64,000 nucleotides of DNA, from the NCBI GenBank assembly GCA_024734495.1, contig JALMQS010000816.1, forward strand, positions 4,657,190 through 4,721,189, read 5' to 3'. Below the pieces are notes generated by a model. It saw only the letters and a list, made by a program, of their open reading frames with translations, was not told the DNA's origin and made no database searches. The position numbers and the translations under genes are program-made. Positions 11,703 to 23,045 of the stretch are shown here, piece by piece; within the stretch, counting starts at the first letter, position 1; each line of letters starts with the position of its first letter. Origin of the DNA: Forficula auricularia. Its lineage: Eukaryota; Arthropoda; Insecta; Dermaptera; Forficulidae.

Positions 11703-11860
11703 ATGTTGAATGTTTAAAAACCGTGTATTTTGCGCAAATGAGGCTTTAGTGGGATTATTGACTTTATCTCATCAGAATAAACGACATGTTGGTATCTATA
11801 AAAAAGGTGAAGGGCGGAGACGAATCTATGATGAGCCAGAGAATCGAGAGCGCTAGTCAA
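11703..11860 (-). pseudogene. Fragment of a Jockey/CR1-like reverse transcriptase C-terminus
   Basis: It matches by eye the 32160-32275 part of the better-preserved copy at 31803-32770. On the minus strand, pieces such as LFYRYQH and SDEIKSIIP can be read with frameshifts. It is broken on its low-coordinate side by the foldback-T element that follows. No function remains. Confidence 0.6.
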
Positions 11861-11869
11861 ATATTAATG

Positions 11870-12180
11870 AACAGAAAGAGGTTGTCCTTCTGCTTGATGC
11901 AAATAAAAATACACACATATATATTATTTATTTGTTTGAGACTATAGTTTCGAAGGCTTGGCCTTCATCATCAGTCTTTTTTAATTATATTAAAAAATTT
12001 TTGTTCTTCCTTAGGCAAAAGCCAGTTAGAATTAAAAAACAATAAATAATATATATCTACATATATATATTTGATAGGTATATATGTGTGTATGTTTATT
12101 TGCATCAAGCAGAAGACAACCTCTTTGTTTCTCTTTATGAATCAACAACTCTGCTACTCTCGATAAAATAAAAACTTTTC
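11870..12180. mobile_element. Foldback-T element
   Basis: The left arm has AACAGAAAGAGGTTGTCC then TGCTTGATGCAAATAAA, and the right arm carries their complements near 12090-12145. Between them are TA-rich stretches and the hammerhead-like motif. Related pieces occur at 13761-13823, 31655-31800, 33045-33118, 43101-43640 and 55885-55970. No coding capacity. Confidence 0.65.
11943..11976 (-). ncRNA. Hammerhead-ribozyme-like motif
   Basis: On the minus strand: CTGATGA (11974-11968), one extra T, stem GAAGGC / loop / GCCTTC, GAAA (11951-11948), then CTATAGTC. The two conserved hammerhead boxes enclose a perfect 6-bp stem II, and the palindromic ACTATAGT could form stem III before a C cleavage base. 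The single base between A9 and the stem is not canonical, and stem I is only about 2 bp. Activity is unproven. Confidence 0.4.
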
Positions 12181-12805
12181 AATTGAATATTAATGAATTT
12201 CGATTATTATAAAATTGATTAAGTTAATACGGAAAGCTTAAATAAAAGTTAAATATCAAAAACTGCTAAAATATCCTACTAAGGAGAGATCAATTGAACC
12301 ATACTAAGAAGGAAGGACGGATCCACTCTAGGGATAAGAGTGTTATCGGTAAACATGTCTCGTTGACGGAAGTGCTGGCGTAACGATCTGAATGAGAATG
12401 GCATACCTGCTTGTCAAAAAAGGAATATCAATTTGACGAAGAAATAAAAATTAATGGAAGGTTCAGGATAATAAAACTTACAGAATTTATGATTTCGTTT
12501 GTAGCCGAGACATCATCGGCGTCCATGAAGAAGCCTGAAAAAACAAAGAAACACTTCATCAGATGAAAGCTAGGGCTAGAAATTTTTTTACTGAAAACAT
12601 GTGTCTTTTTAACACGCTTTTTATTAGCTTCACCTGTATGTATGTATGTATCTATCAATGTGACTTTTGTTCTGTTCTATAAAAATTATTGTTTACTCAA
12701 TTTAAATGAAATTATATAAAAATGAAAACATAAAATTCTGTTTTTTTTTTATTTATTTATTGTCACCCGGAACTCAGCCCATTTAGACAGCACATCAGTA
12801 AAATT
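12181..12805. other. Unassigned stretch
   Basis: The short minus-strand ORF (about 12428-12658) has no motif. A small GTAT run is seen near 12636-12650. Confidence 0.4.
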
Positions 12806-13950
12806 TTCATTCTGTTAAATTCCGCAAACTTTTCTCTATAAAAATAATTAAGACTAAAAAGAAAAAAAAGAAATTATAGTTTAAAAAACTAAAAAACACG
12901 CGTTTGTCAGTAATGCACTAAAAAGTACAAAATAAAGTAATTAACCTTTTTATGCCCAATAACTAAGTCAAAAAGCGTGGGGCACTTTGTCGCAATTAAT
13001 TAAAAGTACATGCTTCTGCGTCCCACACTCTTTGACTTAGTTACTGGACATAAAAAAGTTTAATTGAAAAGTTTTTACTTTACCATACAGGGTATGGTCA
13101 AGAATTGTAATCGTCCATGAAAAAAGTGTTTTTTTCCTTCTTTTTTTCGTAATATCTCAAAAACGGCTGAAACTATTTTGATTAAAAAAATTGAACGAAA
13201 CCATGGCATTTCGGTCTACAAAAAAGTCCTACTAAGTAAACATCGAAAAAATTATATTTTTCGAGATAATAATTGTTTTATCAAAATGTCTGTTAGTTGG
13301 TCTGTCTGGTTGTCAGTCTGTGCGTTACCAAATTTTTGTGGACGAGCTAGCTCAAAAACTAGTGGGAATATCGAAACCAAATTTCACACGTAGTTTTGGT
13401 CCATTGAGATTAAGAGCTGATTAGATTTTGGTCCATGTCGACCCAAAATTAAGGGCGGTTAAAAATTAAAAATCTAGGCAATTTGAGCAAATTCAACCAA
13501 ATTTTGGATACATAATCAATGGAGCCCCAGAAGTCTAAAAATTCAAAAACTAACCGCCCAAAATGGGAGGGGGGGGTCAAAAAATGAAAATCTTGGCCAT
13601 TTACCAAACTCAACCAAATTTTGTATACATAATCAGTGGGACACCAGAAGTATAAAATTGCAAAAAACTAACCCCCCCTTGCATGATTATAAATAATTTT
13701 AAAGGTCAGGTTGTATGATAAAGTCAAGTGGATGGCCATATCAGAACATGCCAGCTTATTAATATATATATATATGTGTATGTTTATTTGGATCAAGTAG
13801 GGACAACCTCTTTGTTTCTCTTTATAAAAAAGTTTATTACATTATTTTGTACTTTTTAGTGCATTACTGACAAAATCGTGTTTTTTTAGTTTTTTTAAAC
13901 TATAATTTTCTTTTTAGTCCATTCTATTAAAAGTGCTTTTCATAAATTCT
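12806..13950. mobile_element. Foldback-H element, interrupted
   Basis: The left flank and arm (TTAAATTCCGCAAAC, AAAGTACAAAATAA) match the copy at 19911-20180, and the right arm resumes at about 13824 as the complement. The loop carries the conserved GCGTGGGGCACTTTGTCG. Positions 13063-13823 are a later insertion (Family 1 plus a foldback-T piece). The 13-bp word ATAAAAAAGTTTA occurs at both edges (13050-13062 and 13824-13836). Confidence 0.7.
13077..13760 (+). mobile_element. Family 1 repeat, copy A
   Basis: It begins ACTTTACCATACAGGGTATGG, has a C/T-run region, AAAACGGCTGAAACTATTTT, a CTGT microsatellite, then repeated AACCAAATTTTGTATACATAA blocks with G/C runs. It ends GTTGTATGGTAAAGTC plus about 30 more conserved bases (GGATGGCC...CAGCTTATT). 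The terminal words are inverted relative to each other. Three other copies lie at 30218 (-), 40905 (+) and 46632 (-). No ORF is conserved among the copies. Superfamily unknown. Confidence 0.75.
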
Positions 13951-14660
13951 GCCTGGTAAAATTTCGCCCCGGGCGCCTACAATCCACGCGACGACCCTGT
14001 CTGTTATTTAAAAAATCAAGTCAATTTTATTTCTTTTTGTTTTAATTTAAATTATTTGTCTATAATAGAAAGAGTGAAAAATTTCATTTTCAAATTATTT
14101 TTTCTTTAAGTTAATAAAATCTCTATTATTAAAATCGAGGTAACATTTTGGAATTTCTAATTAAAGTTGAATTGTGTTTTAAACAATCTTTTAATTTTCT
14201 CTCTCTTTATAGACAGGATATTTAATGAAAAGCGTCAAAGATTTATCAGAAATTAACTCCTATTACTCTTCCACATAACAATGTCGAACGAGAAAAGTTT
14301 TCTAAATCGTAATTTGACAAATAATTTAATTTAACGAGGGCACAATGTATACACCCCTTTCAAACTTGAATTTCTCCCACCTCCGAAGATAGTGAAATGA
14401 GTCTTAACCAATATGTTAAATACGGTGCCTATTAAGAATATACCAAATTTCATGGAAATTTGTCAAATAGTTTGAACTGAAAAGATCTTTAAAATTAAAA
14501 TTTCTTTTGCGCGGTATTTGTATTTCTCACTGCTACAGGTCATTCTAGATAATTTTCATAAAAAATCGAAATTGTATTTCAGAAGAATAATTTAAAAGCT
14601 ATATACTTATTTTAGAAATTCACTTTATTAAAAAAAAATCAACTTATTCACATGATTCTA
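13951..14660. other. Unassigned AT-rich stretch
   Basis: A short GC-rich patch lies at about 13960-14000. Otherwise AT-rich with no recognised feature. Confidence 0.4.
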
Positions 14661-16203
14661 CAGTAGGGGTGTCCAACTTTTTGTCTTACACGGGCCACAT
14701 TTGAAGAAAAAATTGGCTCGGGCAGCTGACAAAATATTATAATTCTATTGATATTTGTTATTCAAAAAAGATAGTTTATAATGTAGAAATAATTTAAGAT
14801 AATAATAAATAATAATTTAAGAGCAAGATTAATTAATTAATCACTTTATTTTATATCCATACAAAACTATATTCGAAATTATGGAGTTAACCGAATGTAT
14901 GTGGCTAGGTATTCATAATTTAGAAAAAGAATTAGTTGAATTTCAAAGCAGCATAGTGTAGAAAAATTTTTATAAAAAAATAAAACCGACTTCAAAAAAA
15001 TTAAATGCAACAAATAAAATAATAAAACTCAAAAATAAAATAAAATGCACTTAAAGGTATAAAATAATAATCTAATTTAGTTACAACTAAACGACGAAAT
15101 ATATACATGAAATCACTTTTTGTAGTCGGTGCCAAACATATATTTTATGAATCAAACTCGACGGATTTCACTTAGTACGATTGGCGGGTACGCTTGCTTA
15201 TATAGTTTGTTTAGCACCGACTTCAAAAAGTGATTTCATGTAAATATTTCGTCGTTTAGTTGTAACTAAATTAGATAATTATTTTATACCTTTTGGTGCA
15301 TTTTATTTTATTTTTGAGTTTTATTATTTTATTTGTTGCATTTAATTTTTTTGAAGTCGGTTTTATTTTTTTTATAAAAATTATTTTTATTTTTCTCTTT
15401 TTAGTGATGTTATTAATAGTGACTTATGATAATACCTTACATGCTTCTCGTAAGAGAAAGGGTCGGGCGAATGAATCAGAAAATGATAATAAAATTAAAT
15501 TCATAAATATAGAAATTCTCTAGAAACGTTTGCGGGTTTTAAATGAACGTTTTAAGATTGATTTTTTATAAAAGATTTTATTTATTATAATTTCGATTAT
15601 TTTCTCATAAGAATTGGATATTTACGTTAATTCGTCATTGATCATATCATCAGAACTTGACTAAATTAATATGCGACCACCTTTGAGGTACCCTCTTTCC
15701 AATATAAAAAGTATTATCGAAATCGGTTCATAAACAAAGAAGTTATGCCTAAACAATCATAGCAAAAAAGGTCAATACCAATGAAAAATAAAGTAAAAAA
15801 ACGAGACCAATCGGAAGCTAGACTGGACCCAATGCAAAAAAATAATCAAAATCGGCTCACAATTGGCGAAGATATCAGGTAACATAGACACAAAAAAAAA
15901 AAAAATTCAGTCGAATTGAGAACCTCCTTCTTTTTTGAAGCCGGTTAAAAATAAATTTGAAAAGTTGTTTTCCCAAGTAGAAGAAAACATTTCTAAAAGT
16001 AGTGCAGCAGATAATGATAATGATCCCACACTAAAATATTATGTTAAAGGTATGAGATTCTTTACCAATTAATTTTATATCAATGAAGAAACTTGCTAAT
16101 GCTCTTTTAACGATGTTTCATTCCACATATTTGTCTGAAAAATTGTTTTCCTCAGTGAACTTTATAAAATATACCAACAGAAATAATTTGGAAATGAAGT
16201 GAT
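14661..16203 (+). pseudogene. hAT transposon remnant split by an ACCGACTTC element
   Basis: The left end reads CAGTAGGGGTGTCCAAC, a hAT-type terminus. The reading frame at 14881 gives MELTECMWLGIHNLEKELVE and runs to a stop at about 14961. After the insertion (14966-15951) the protein resumes with KFEKLFSQVEENISK. After another frameshift at about 16070, MKKLANALLTMFHSTYLSEK follows, then FSSVNFIK. This is the C-terminal dimerisation region of hAT transposases of the SCAND3/ZBED-like group. The DNA-binding BED finger and most of the catalytic domain are missing. No matching right terminus or TSD was found. Clearly dead. Confidence 0.75.
14966..15951. mobile_element. ACCGACTTC element, copy B (long form)
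   Basis: A 417-bp near-palindrome (14966-15382) is followed by about 570 bp ending TTTTTTGAAGCCGGTTAAAA. The outer ends AAAACCGACTTC and its complement are inverted. Long copies at 20545 and 21650 share the downstream part (GAACCTCCTTC...). The element interrupts the hAT reading frame, so it is younger. No transposase is recognised. Confidence 0.75.
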
Positions 16204-16706
16204 TGAGAACTTTTTGGAGGATTTTAAAAAGTGAGAACAAAAAAAAGTCAACTGTCAAGTTTTTCTGTTAACAAATTTTCGGTGTTTCCAATAGGTAGCC
16301 TTTTTAATTTTAATTTTATTTCAAATTATAGAAACAACTTGCTCACCAAGTTTCCTAACTTTTCATTTTTATAATATATAAGGAGAAGCCAAATGTTTTA
16401 AATAAGTGATAGATTACTTACTCTCCTAAATATTAATTAGTGTCGATGCCCATTTTATGTATGCCTATTAAATGAAGAAAGGAACGAACAGGCTATTAAT
16501 AATTTAGGGGTGAATGTCTAAATTAAATAACTTAAAATACGTAAAGAGAAGATTATTAAAATGGAAGGATAATTATCTAAAAATACATTTAGGTTAAAAG
16601 GTTTGCACTTAACTACAAATAATAGATGAGAGATTGCTCAAGATTAATTTTCTGAATTGGTTTCGGCGATTGAGATAAAATTACAAATGTCCAAAAGGCT
16701 TGTAAA
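16204..16706. other. Unassigned AT-rich stretch
   Basis: No recognisable ORF, repeat or right hAT terminus. Confidence 0.4.
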
Positions 16707-16708
16707 TA

Positions 16709-17282
16709 GGGTGACCCAGCCAGTAGTTGATACCCATCCAGTAGTTGATCGAATGTTCAAATTTTCGTGTCATTTTCAGTCGGAAACAACTATTTTCTCT
16801 GGGCCCATTGAAAAATATATTTAGTTATTTATGATTTAAATGTTGTCAACTCAGGTTGTTTCACATATCGAAGAACCAACTAAAACCAGCAAAACAAGAA
16901 ATCTTTTTTCGGTTCATGAGTTGCAATACTTTTAAAAATGTAATTTTTTAATTTCCATTGTGTCTCTTAAAAAATAATAAAAAATAAATAATAATAATAT
17001 AAAATATAAATAAAATTATCAAAATGTGTTATTTTACCTCCTTTGAAATCATTGGATTTGACTTTGATCAAAAATTGGATTCGCCCGATCGATTTTTTTT
17101 TTTTTTAATTCTATTGTTTATACTCTTTATTAAAGGCCTGAATTTTATATTCTCCTACGATTGGACACATATAAGCGATTGTTATTATGGTGTGAGTTTT
17201 CTATTAAGATTTAAAATGAAAGCTGGGTGATAAAAATAGCGTAGCATCGGCGTTATTTGATCAACTACTGGCTGGGTCACCC
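16709..17282. mobile_element. 574-bp TIR element with a TA target duplication
   Basis: Perfect 23-bp inverted ends, GGGTGACCCAGCCAGTAGTT plus GAT. TA flanks both sides (16707-16708, 17283-17284), and the left end has a second copy of CCAGTAGTTGAT nearby. The 68-codon ORF inside (17024-17230) has no motif. Probably a non-autonomous TA-targeting element. Confidence 0.8.
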
Positions 17283-17284
17283 TA

Positions 17285-17964
17285 TGTGAATTTTCAAATT
17301 ATTTCCTTATTAATCACATTTTCAGGAAAAATAAATTTTTGCAATTCTCATATTTCAAGTTCAATATTTCAATATTGCCCAGCTACAAATCAATTTCAGA
17401 ATTGTTTTTTATTCGAAAACTTATGAATAAGCCTTATTAACAAATCAAAGGCCATTTAAATAACGAGCTTTTCGTGCGTGCCTAGATGGTCCAGGCGGGC
17501 AGCGTCTCGGGCCAAAAAGTTTATTCTCCTTAAAAAATCACACTCGAGAAATATATGTGCAAACTCTGCAGCAGATACATTTCTCTGAATTTACCATTAT
17601 ATTTGTTCTGAAACAGTTACAGAAAAGAGACCATAGATATGAGATATGACGACTTAAGGTAGTTCTTTCACAAATGCAAAAATTCAAGAAGTCTTTGAAA
17701 CTTGGAATATAAGTCATTAAAATCATAATAAACATACTGTTAAAATTTTAAGACGATTTACCACACCAAACATGAAATAATTGCAATTAAAAATGAAATT
17801 TTTTACATATGGTAGATTGGGAAAAGGGTGGGAAAATGATCATTATTTTATTTTTTTTCATTGAAGAACTTTCACCATCTTGATGAAAAACTAATATTTG
17901 TTAGAATAATATATTCGGAGTAACTTAAAAAAAATTGAAATTATTTACCGCGCAGTTTTGATAA
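17285..17964. other. Unassigned AT-rich stretch
   Basis: No repeat relationship or coding motif seen. Confidence 0.4.
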
Positions 17965-18172
17965 AAAAAAACAAACATATTTGGGCGATTATTTTTAGTG
18001 GGGGGATATAATATCAATGGCTTGGAAACGATCCATTCATAAAGAGAATATAGTAGTGTAAAAAGTATAGTCGTTAAAAAAACATAACCTAAAATTTTAG
18101 CACCGTTCATTTTTATAGAGTGGTTACGAGGATAAAATTTTTATGTTGATTGTCGCGAAAGAACCTCCTTAA
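17965..18172. repeat. Repeat U, copy 1
   Basis: Shared with 21226-21471: TTGGGCGATTATTTTTAGTG, then AACATAACCTAAAATTTTAG, TATAGAGTGGTTACGAGG and AACCTCCTTA. On the minus strand both copies open with ATG and MNG(A/T)KILGYVFLT, then diverge. A short remnant of a TE coding start is possible but unproven. Confidence 0.6.
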
Positions 18173-18360
18173 GGCATGTATGCCCGAGTTTCTCTAGGTA
18201 ATACTGGCAGAGCTAGTAGTAAGTCACTTTCAAACAACTAATGTCCTGGATAGTTTTGTTGCCTTTTAAAGATTATAATTATAATTATAGTTACTTGTTT
18301 CTTACATATAACAAATTTTGTTTTATCTTTTTTTTTCTTCCTTACCTTAACAACTCATTA

Positions 18361-19008
18361 CACTGCCCAACATTAAAAATGTTTAGGGCTCAAAAATAGC
18401 TGATTCTTATGTATTTCCACCTGCTGAATTCAAAAATCACCTTAAAAATTACGAATTAGCTCTTGATTTGGAGATGTAATCGGTCAAAACGACTAAAAAG
18501 GACATTTTGACCTTTTTCGAGTCCCATTAGATATTAAACAGCAATATTTGAAATCAAAATATTTTGTTGGCCTAATAGACAACACCTCCTCTTTGGTTTT
18601 TAAATTACCACTTGTTTTTAGATCAATCAGAACTCATGTTATAACTAAAAACTAAAACTCACTGATTATAAAGAATAATAGACATAGATAAAAACATATG
18701 GTCATAGTTTTTTAGTTATAACTCGAGTTCTAATTGAGCTACAAAGAAGTGGTGATTAAATCAAAGAAGAAGCTGTTTTCTATTACATTAACAAAATATT
18801 TTGATTTCAAATATTGCTGTTTAATATCTAATGGGACTCAAAACAAGGTCAAAATGGCCTTTTTCGTCGTTTTGGCCGATCATATCTCAAAACTCTGACC
18901 TGTTGTAAAAAATCGGAAAATTGCATGATAATCAACGTATAAAACTGGACTGGAATCCATTGTTAGGTTTACTGATACAAATTTTTGTTTAATTTTTATT
19001 GAGCAGTG
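18361..19008. mobile_element. 648-bp foldback with a TTA target duplication
   Basis: The ends are CACTGCCCAACATTAAAAAT and, reversed, CACTGCTCAATAAAAATTAA. Both are bordered by TTA (18358-18360, 19009-19011). A second, long inverted repeat of about 125 bp lies inside (about 18477-18600 and 18770-18900), with the TTGAAATCAAAATATTTTGT block. No coding capacity. Confidence 0.65.
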
Positions 19009-19300
19009 TTATTTCTTATTATAATTTTGGAAAATAATTTTTTTTTTTTTTATTTATTTTGCTGTTAGTACTTTTTTCGTAATACAAATGACATAAAAAA
19101 TAATTGCATATTTGGGCTATTTAATTTCAAATTTTAACATTTTGAACCGAATTCAAAGAAAGGAGAAGGTTACCAATTCATTGGAATCTTTTTTTATGTA
19201 TGTGCCTTGATTACTTTTTACCATGTGGACCGATTTCGATGATTGTTTTTACTTATATCTCTATTGATAACATCACTAAAGAAATAAAAATAAAAATAAT

Positions 19301-19683
19301 ATTTAGAAAAAAACGACTTCAAAAAAATAATATGAACTGAAAAATAAAATAAAATGCACTAAACAGTATAACATAATTATCTAAATTAGTTACAACTAAA
19401 CGACGAGGTTTTTACATGAAATAATTTTTTGAAGTTGGTGCCAAACATATACATTTTATGAATCGCACTCGACGGATCGTACTTAGTACATTTGGCGGGT
19501 AATGAAGACAACATAGTGTAATATCGCCTGTATAGATTGTTTGGCATCAACTTCAAAAAGTGATTTCATGTAAAAACTTCGTCGTTTAGTTGTAACTAAA
19601 TTAGATAATTATTTTAAACCGTGCAGTGCATTTTATTTTTAGGTTCTTATTATTTTTTTGAAGTTGTTTTTTTTCTAAAAATT
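19301..19683. mobile_element. ACCGACTTC element, copy C (short form)
   Basis: A complete palindromic short form. Its arms begin ATTTAGAAAAAAACGACTTC and end with the complement at 19664-19683. The central loop matches copy A. Confidence 0.75.
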
Positions 19684-19910
19684 TTTTTTTTGCTGGAGAT
19701 TTTGTTGCATATTTTACGGCATATTTTAAGGGTATTTACTGCATAAAAATAGGTCTTTTATTAAAAGTTTTTCTCTTCAATGGGTACACATGTTATTCAG
19801 ATTTAAATTAAGTGAAATTAGTTGAAATGGCTTGACGTAAAAAAGTCTATAACTATTTCGAAACCGGTTTGTTTATAATAATTTGTATAGAATAATAATA
19901 AAAATACATT

Positions 19911-20180
19911 TCATTCTGTTAAATTCCGCAAACTTTTCTCTATAAAAATAATTAAGACTAAAAAGTAAAAAAATAAATTATATTTTAAAAAACTAAAAAA
20001 CACACTTCTAAAAAGTACAAAATAATGCAATGTAATACTTAATCAAAAAGCGTGGGGCACTTTGTCGAAATTAATTAAAAGTACATGTTTCTGCGTCCCA
20101 CGCTTTTTGATTAAGTATTACATTATTTTGTACTTTTTAGAAGCGTTTTTTAGTTTTTTAAAATATATTTAATGTTCATA
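19911..20180. mobile_element. Foldback-H element, uninterrupted copy
   Basis: The same left flank and arms as 12806-13950, without the insertion. The loop has GCGTGGGGCACTTTGTCG and its complement on the other side. It shows what the 12.8-kb copy looked like before insertion. Confidence 0.75.
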
Positions 20181-20544
20181 AATTGTAATCATAATGAGAC
20201 TGGAGTAGATTAGAATTGTTCCAAAAACGTATAAAACAGCATAGGTATCTCAGCATTGACAATTCTGACATTTAAAATTTTTTAAGCTAGGTATTGTTAA
20301 ATAAAAGAAATACACCAAGATTTAGTTTCGAATTGCTGCATTGGAAGTCTTCCTTTACTTCTGGTATTATTGGTTTCCGTGGACGAATTTGAAGGGATAA
20401 AATTCGGAGAATGAGTTCAAATTGAAAGTCATGTCTTGTACACACCTTATATTATTTTGTTTATAAATATTTTCTCTTAAGGCCGGTCGTCCACTGGAAG
20501 CGACAACGCGCTAAGGAGATGAATCACATAAAAATAGTATTTAT

Positions 20545-21226
20545 AAAAAATAAAACCGACTTCAAATAAATGCAACAAATAAAATACACTAAAAGGTATA
20601 AAATAATTATTATCTTATTTAGTTACAACTAAACGACGAAATATTAACATGAAATTACTTTTTGAAGTCGGTGCCAAACATATACCTTTTATGAATCTTA
20701 CTCGACGGATCTTACTTAGTAGGTTTGGCGGGTACGCTCGCTTATAGGTATAGTTTGTTTCAAAAAGTAATTTCATGTTAATAGTTCGTCGTTTAGTTGT
20801 AACTAAATAAGTTAATAATTATTTTATACCTTTTACTGTATTTTATTTGTTGCATTTAATTTTTTTGAAGTCGGTTTTATTTTTTTCTTAAAATTATTTT
20901 TATTTTTCTCTTTTAATGATGTTATTAATAGTGATCATATCATCAGAACTTGACCAAATTAATATGGCACCATCCCTAAGATACCCCCTTTCCAATAAAA
21001 AAAGAATTGGTTCATAAACAAAGAACTTAGGCCTGAACAAACCTAACAAAAAAGGTCTAATACAAATGAAAAAAAACGGGACCAATCGGAAGCTAGACTG
21101 AACCCAATGCAATTTTTTTTTCAAAATCGGTTCACAATTGGCGGAGATATGAGGTAACATAGACACAAAAAAAAAAAATTCAGTCGAATAGAGAACCTCC
21201 TCCTTTTTTGAAGTCGGTTAAAAACA
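20545..21226. mobile_element. ACCGACTTC element, copy D
   Basis: It has the palindromic core, then a shortened downstream part ending TTTTTTGAAGTCGGTTAAAA. It is partly deleted relative to copies B and E. Confidence 0.7.
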
Positions 21227-21471
21227 AAAAACCTATTTGGGCGATTATTTTTAGTGGAGGGGATATAAGCACAATGGCATGGAAACGATCAGGCAAGTAT
21301 GTGTGTATCCATATAGATTTCTTAGTGTGAGTCATAGATAAAAGAAAAAAAAGTGTGAGTGGACAGTCACGTTAAAAAAACATAACCTAAAATTTTAGTT
21401 CCGTTCATATTTATAGAGTGGTTACGAGGCTAAGACTTTTTGTGTGGATTGTCTCGAAAAAACCTCCTTAA
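21226..21471. repeat. Repeat U, copy 2
   Basis: Directly abuts the end of copy D and matches 17965-18172, with an additional internal segment near 21295-21370. Confidence 0.6.
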
Positions 21472-21599
21472 GTAAATAAGATGAATAATAATTATTTACC
21501 TAATGTAAATTTATTCTTTAAAAGGAGATACATATATCTCTACATATAAATCTCAATGTTTTAAGGAAGTTTATGATTTTATGTTGGGCCACACTCATT

Positions 21600-22712
21600 G
21601 CAGTGCCGCATGAGGCCCCGTCGAATAAAGAACCTCCTCCTTTTTGAAGTCTGTTAAAAAATTAAATGCAACAAATAAAATAATAAAACTCAAAAATAAA
21701 ATAAAATGCACTAAAAGGTATAAAACAATTATCTAATTTAGTAACAACTAAACGACGAAATATTAAGATGAAATCACTTTTTGAAGTAGGTGCCAAACAT
21801 ATACATTTTATGAATCGAACTCGACGGATCTTACTTAGTACGTTTGGCGGGTAAGCTCGCTTATATAGGTTGTTTAGCACCGACTTCAAAAAGTAATTTC
21901 ATGTTAATATTTCGTCGTTTAGTTGTAAATAAATTAGATAATTATTTTATACCTTTTAGTGCATTTTATTTGATTTTTGAGTTCTTATTATTTTATTTGT
22001 TGCATTTAATTTTTTTGAAGTCGTTTTTATTTTTTTATAAAATTATTTTTATTTTCTCTTTTTAGTGATGTTATTAATAGTGACTTAATATAATACATTG
22101 CATGCATCTCGTAAGAGAAAGCGTCGGGCGAATGAATCAGAAAATGATAATAAAATTCAATTCATAAATATAGAAATTCGAAACATTTGCGGGTTTTAAA
22201 TGAATGTTATAAGATTTTTTTATAAAAGATTTTATTTATTATAATTTCGATTATTTGCTCATAAGAATTGGAGATTTATGTTATTTCGTCATTGATCATA
22301 TCATCAGAACTTGACCAAATTAATATGGGACCACCTCATAAGGTACCCCCTTTCCAATAAAAAAGAATAATCGAAATCGGTCCACGTGGCAAAAAGTTCT
22401 CGCTGAACATACCTAAAATAAATAAATAAATAAATAGTTAAGTATCTTGACTATTTTGGAGCTATACTGATCCAAACGCAGAAAGAATCATTAAAATCGA
22501 TTCATAAACAAAGAAGTTATGCCTGAACAAACATAACAAAAAAGGTCCAATACCTATGATATATGGTACCAATCGGAAACTATACTGAACCCAATACAAA
22601 AAAAATCATCAAATTCGGTTAACAATTGGCGAAGATATCAGGTACATAGACACAAAAAAAGAAAATTCACTCGAATTGAGAACCTCCTACTTTTTTGAAG
22701 TCGGTTAAAAAT
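21600..22712. mobile_element. ACCGACTTC element, copy E, fused to another copy's tail
   Basis: Positions 21600-21658 are the right end of one copy (CCTCCTCCTTTTTGAAGTCT). They run straight into the left part of a second copy at about 21660 (TTAAATGCAACAAATAAAAT). That second copy continues with the full palindrome and the long downstream part to GAAGTCGGTTAAAA at 22712. The missing outer end at the junction suggests recombination between copies. Confidence 0.65.
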
Positions 22713-23045
22713 CGAGCGGCAACTTGCTGCACGAATCAAACATGTTTATTAATTTGGGAGCTGGTCCACTGGAACGGGGTCTATCGCCCCTAGTAATTGT
22801 CGCGCTTCATCTCCGTAGCGTGTTGTCGCTTCCAGTGGACGACTGGGGTAAGTTATTTTGATAATTTAAAATTAAAGACCCAAGAATAGTATCCAGGTCA
22901 CAAATTGGCATAAGGCCATTTTCTCACCTCTTTCTAAGGCCTATTTTTAATATAATTAATTTAAATTTAATTAAATAATTAAAAATTCATATCCTGAATA
23001 AAAATAAACACGGCTTTCACTTAATATCGTCTTCTTCTTTGAAAT

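Larger units (their letters stand above)
20481..22848. mobile_element. PIF/Harbinger-like shell enclosing nested elements
   Basis: The left end GGCCGGTCGTCCACTGGAAG and the reverse of the right end CCCCAGTCGTCCACTGGAAG begin an imperfect inverted repeat of about 45 bp, continuing as CGACAACGCGCT and CGACAACACGCT. TAA flanks both ends (20478-20480, 22849-22851). A 3-bp T(A/T)A duplication with G-rich ends fits PIF/Harbinger elements. Almost everything inside (20545-22712) is later ACCGACTTC and repeat-U sequence, so the original element was a short MITE. No HARBI-type nuclease was seen. Confidence 0.7.
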
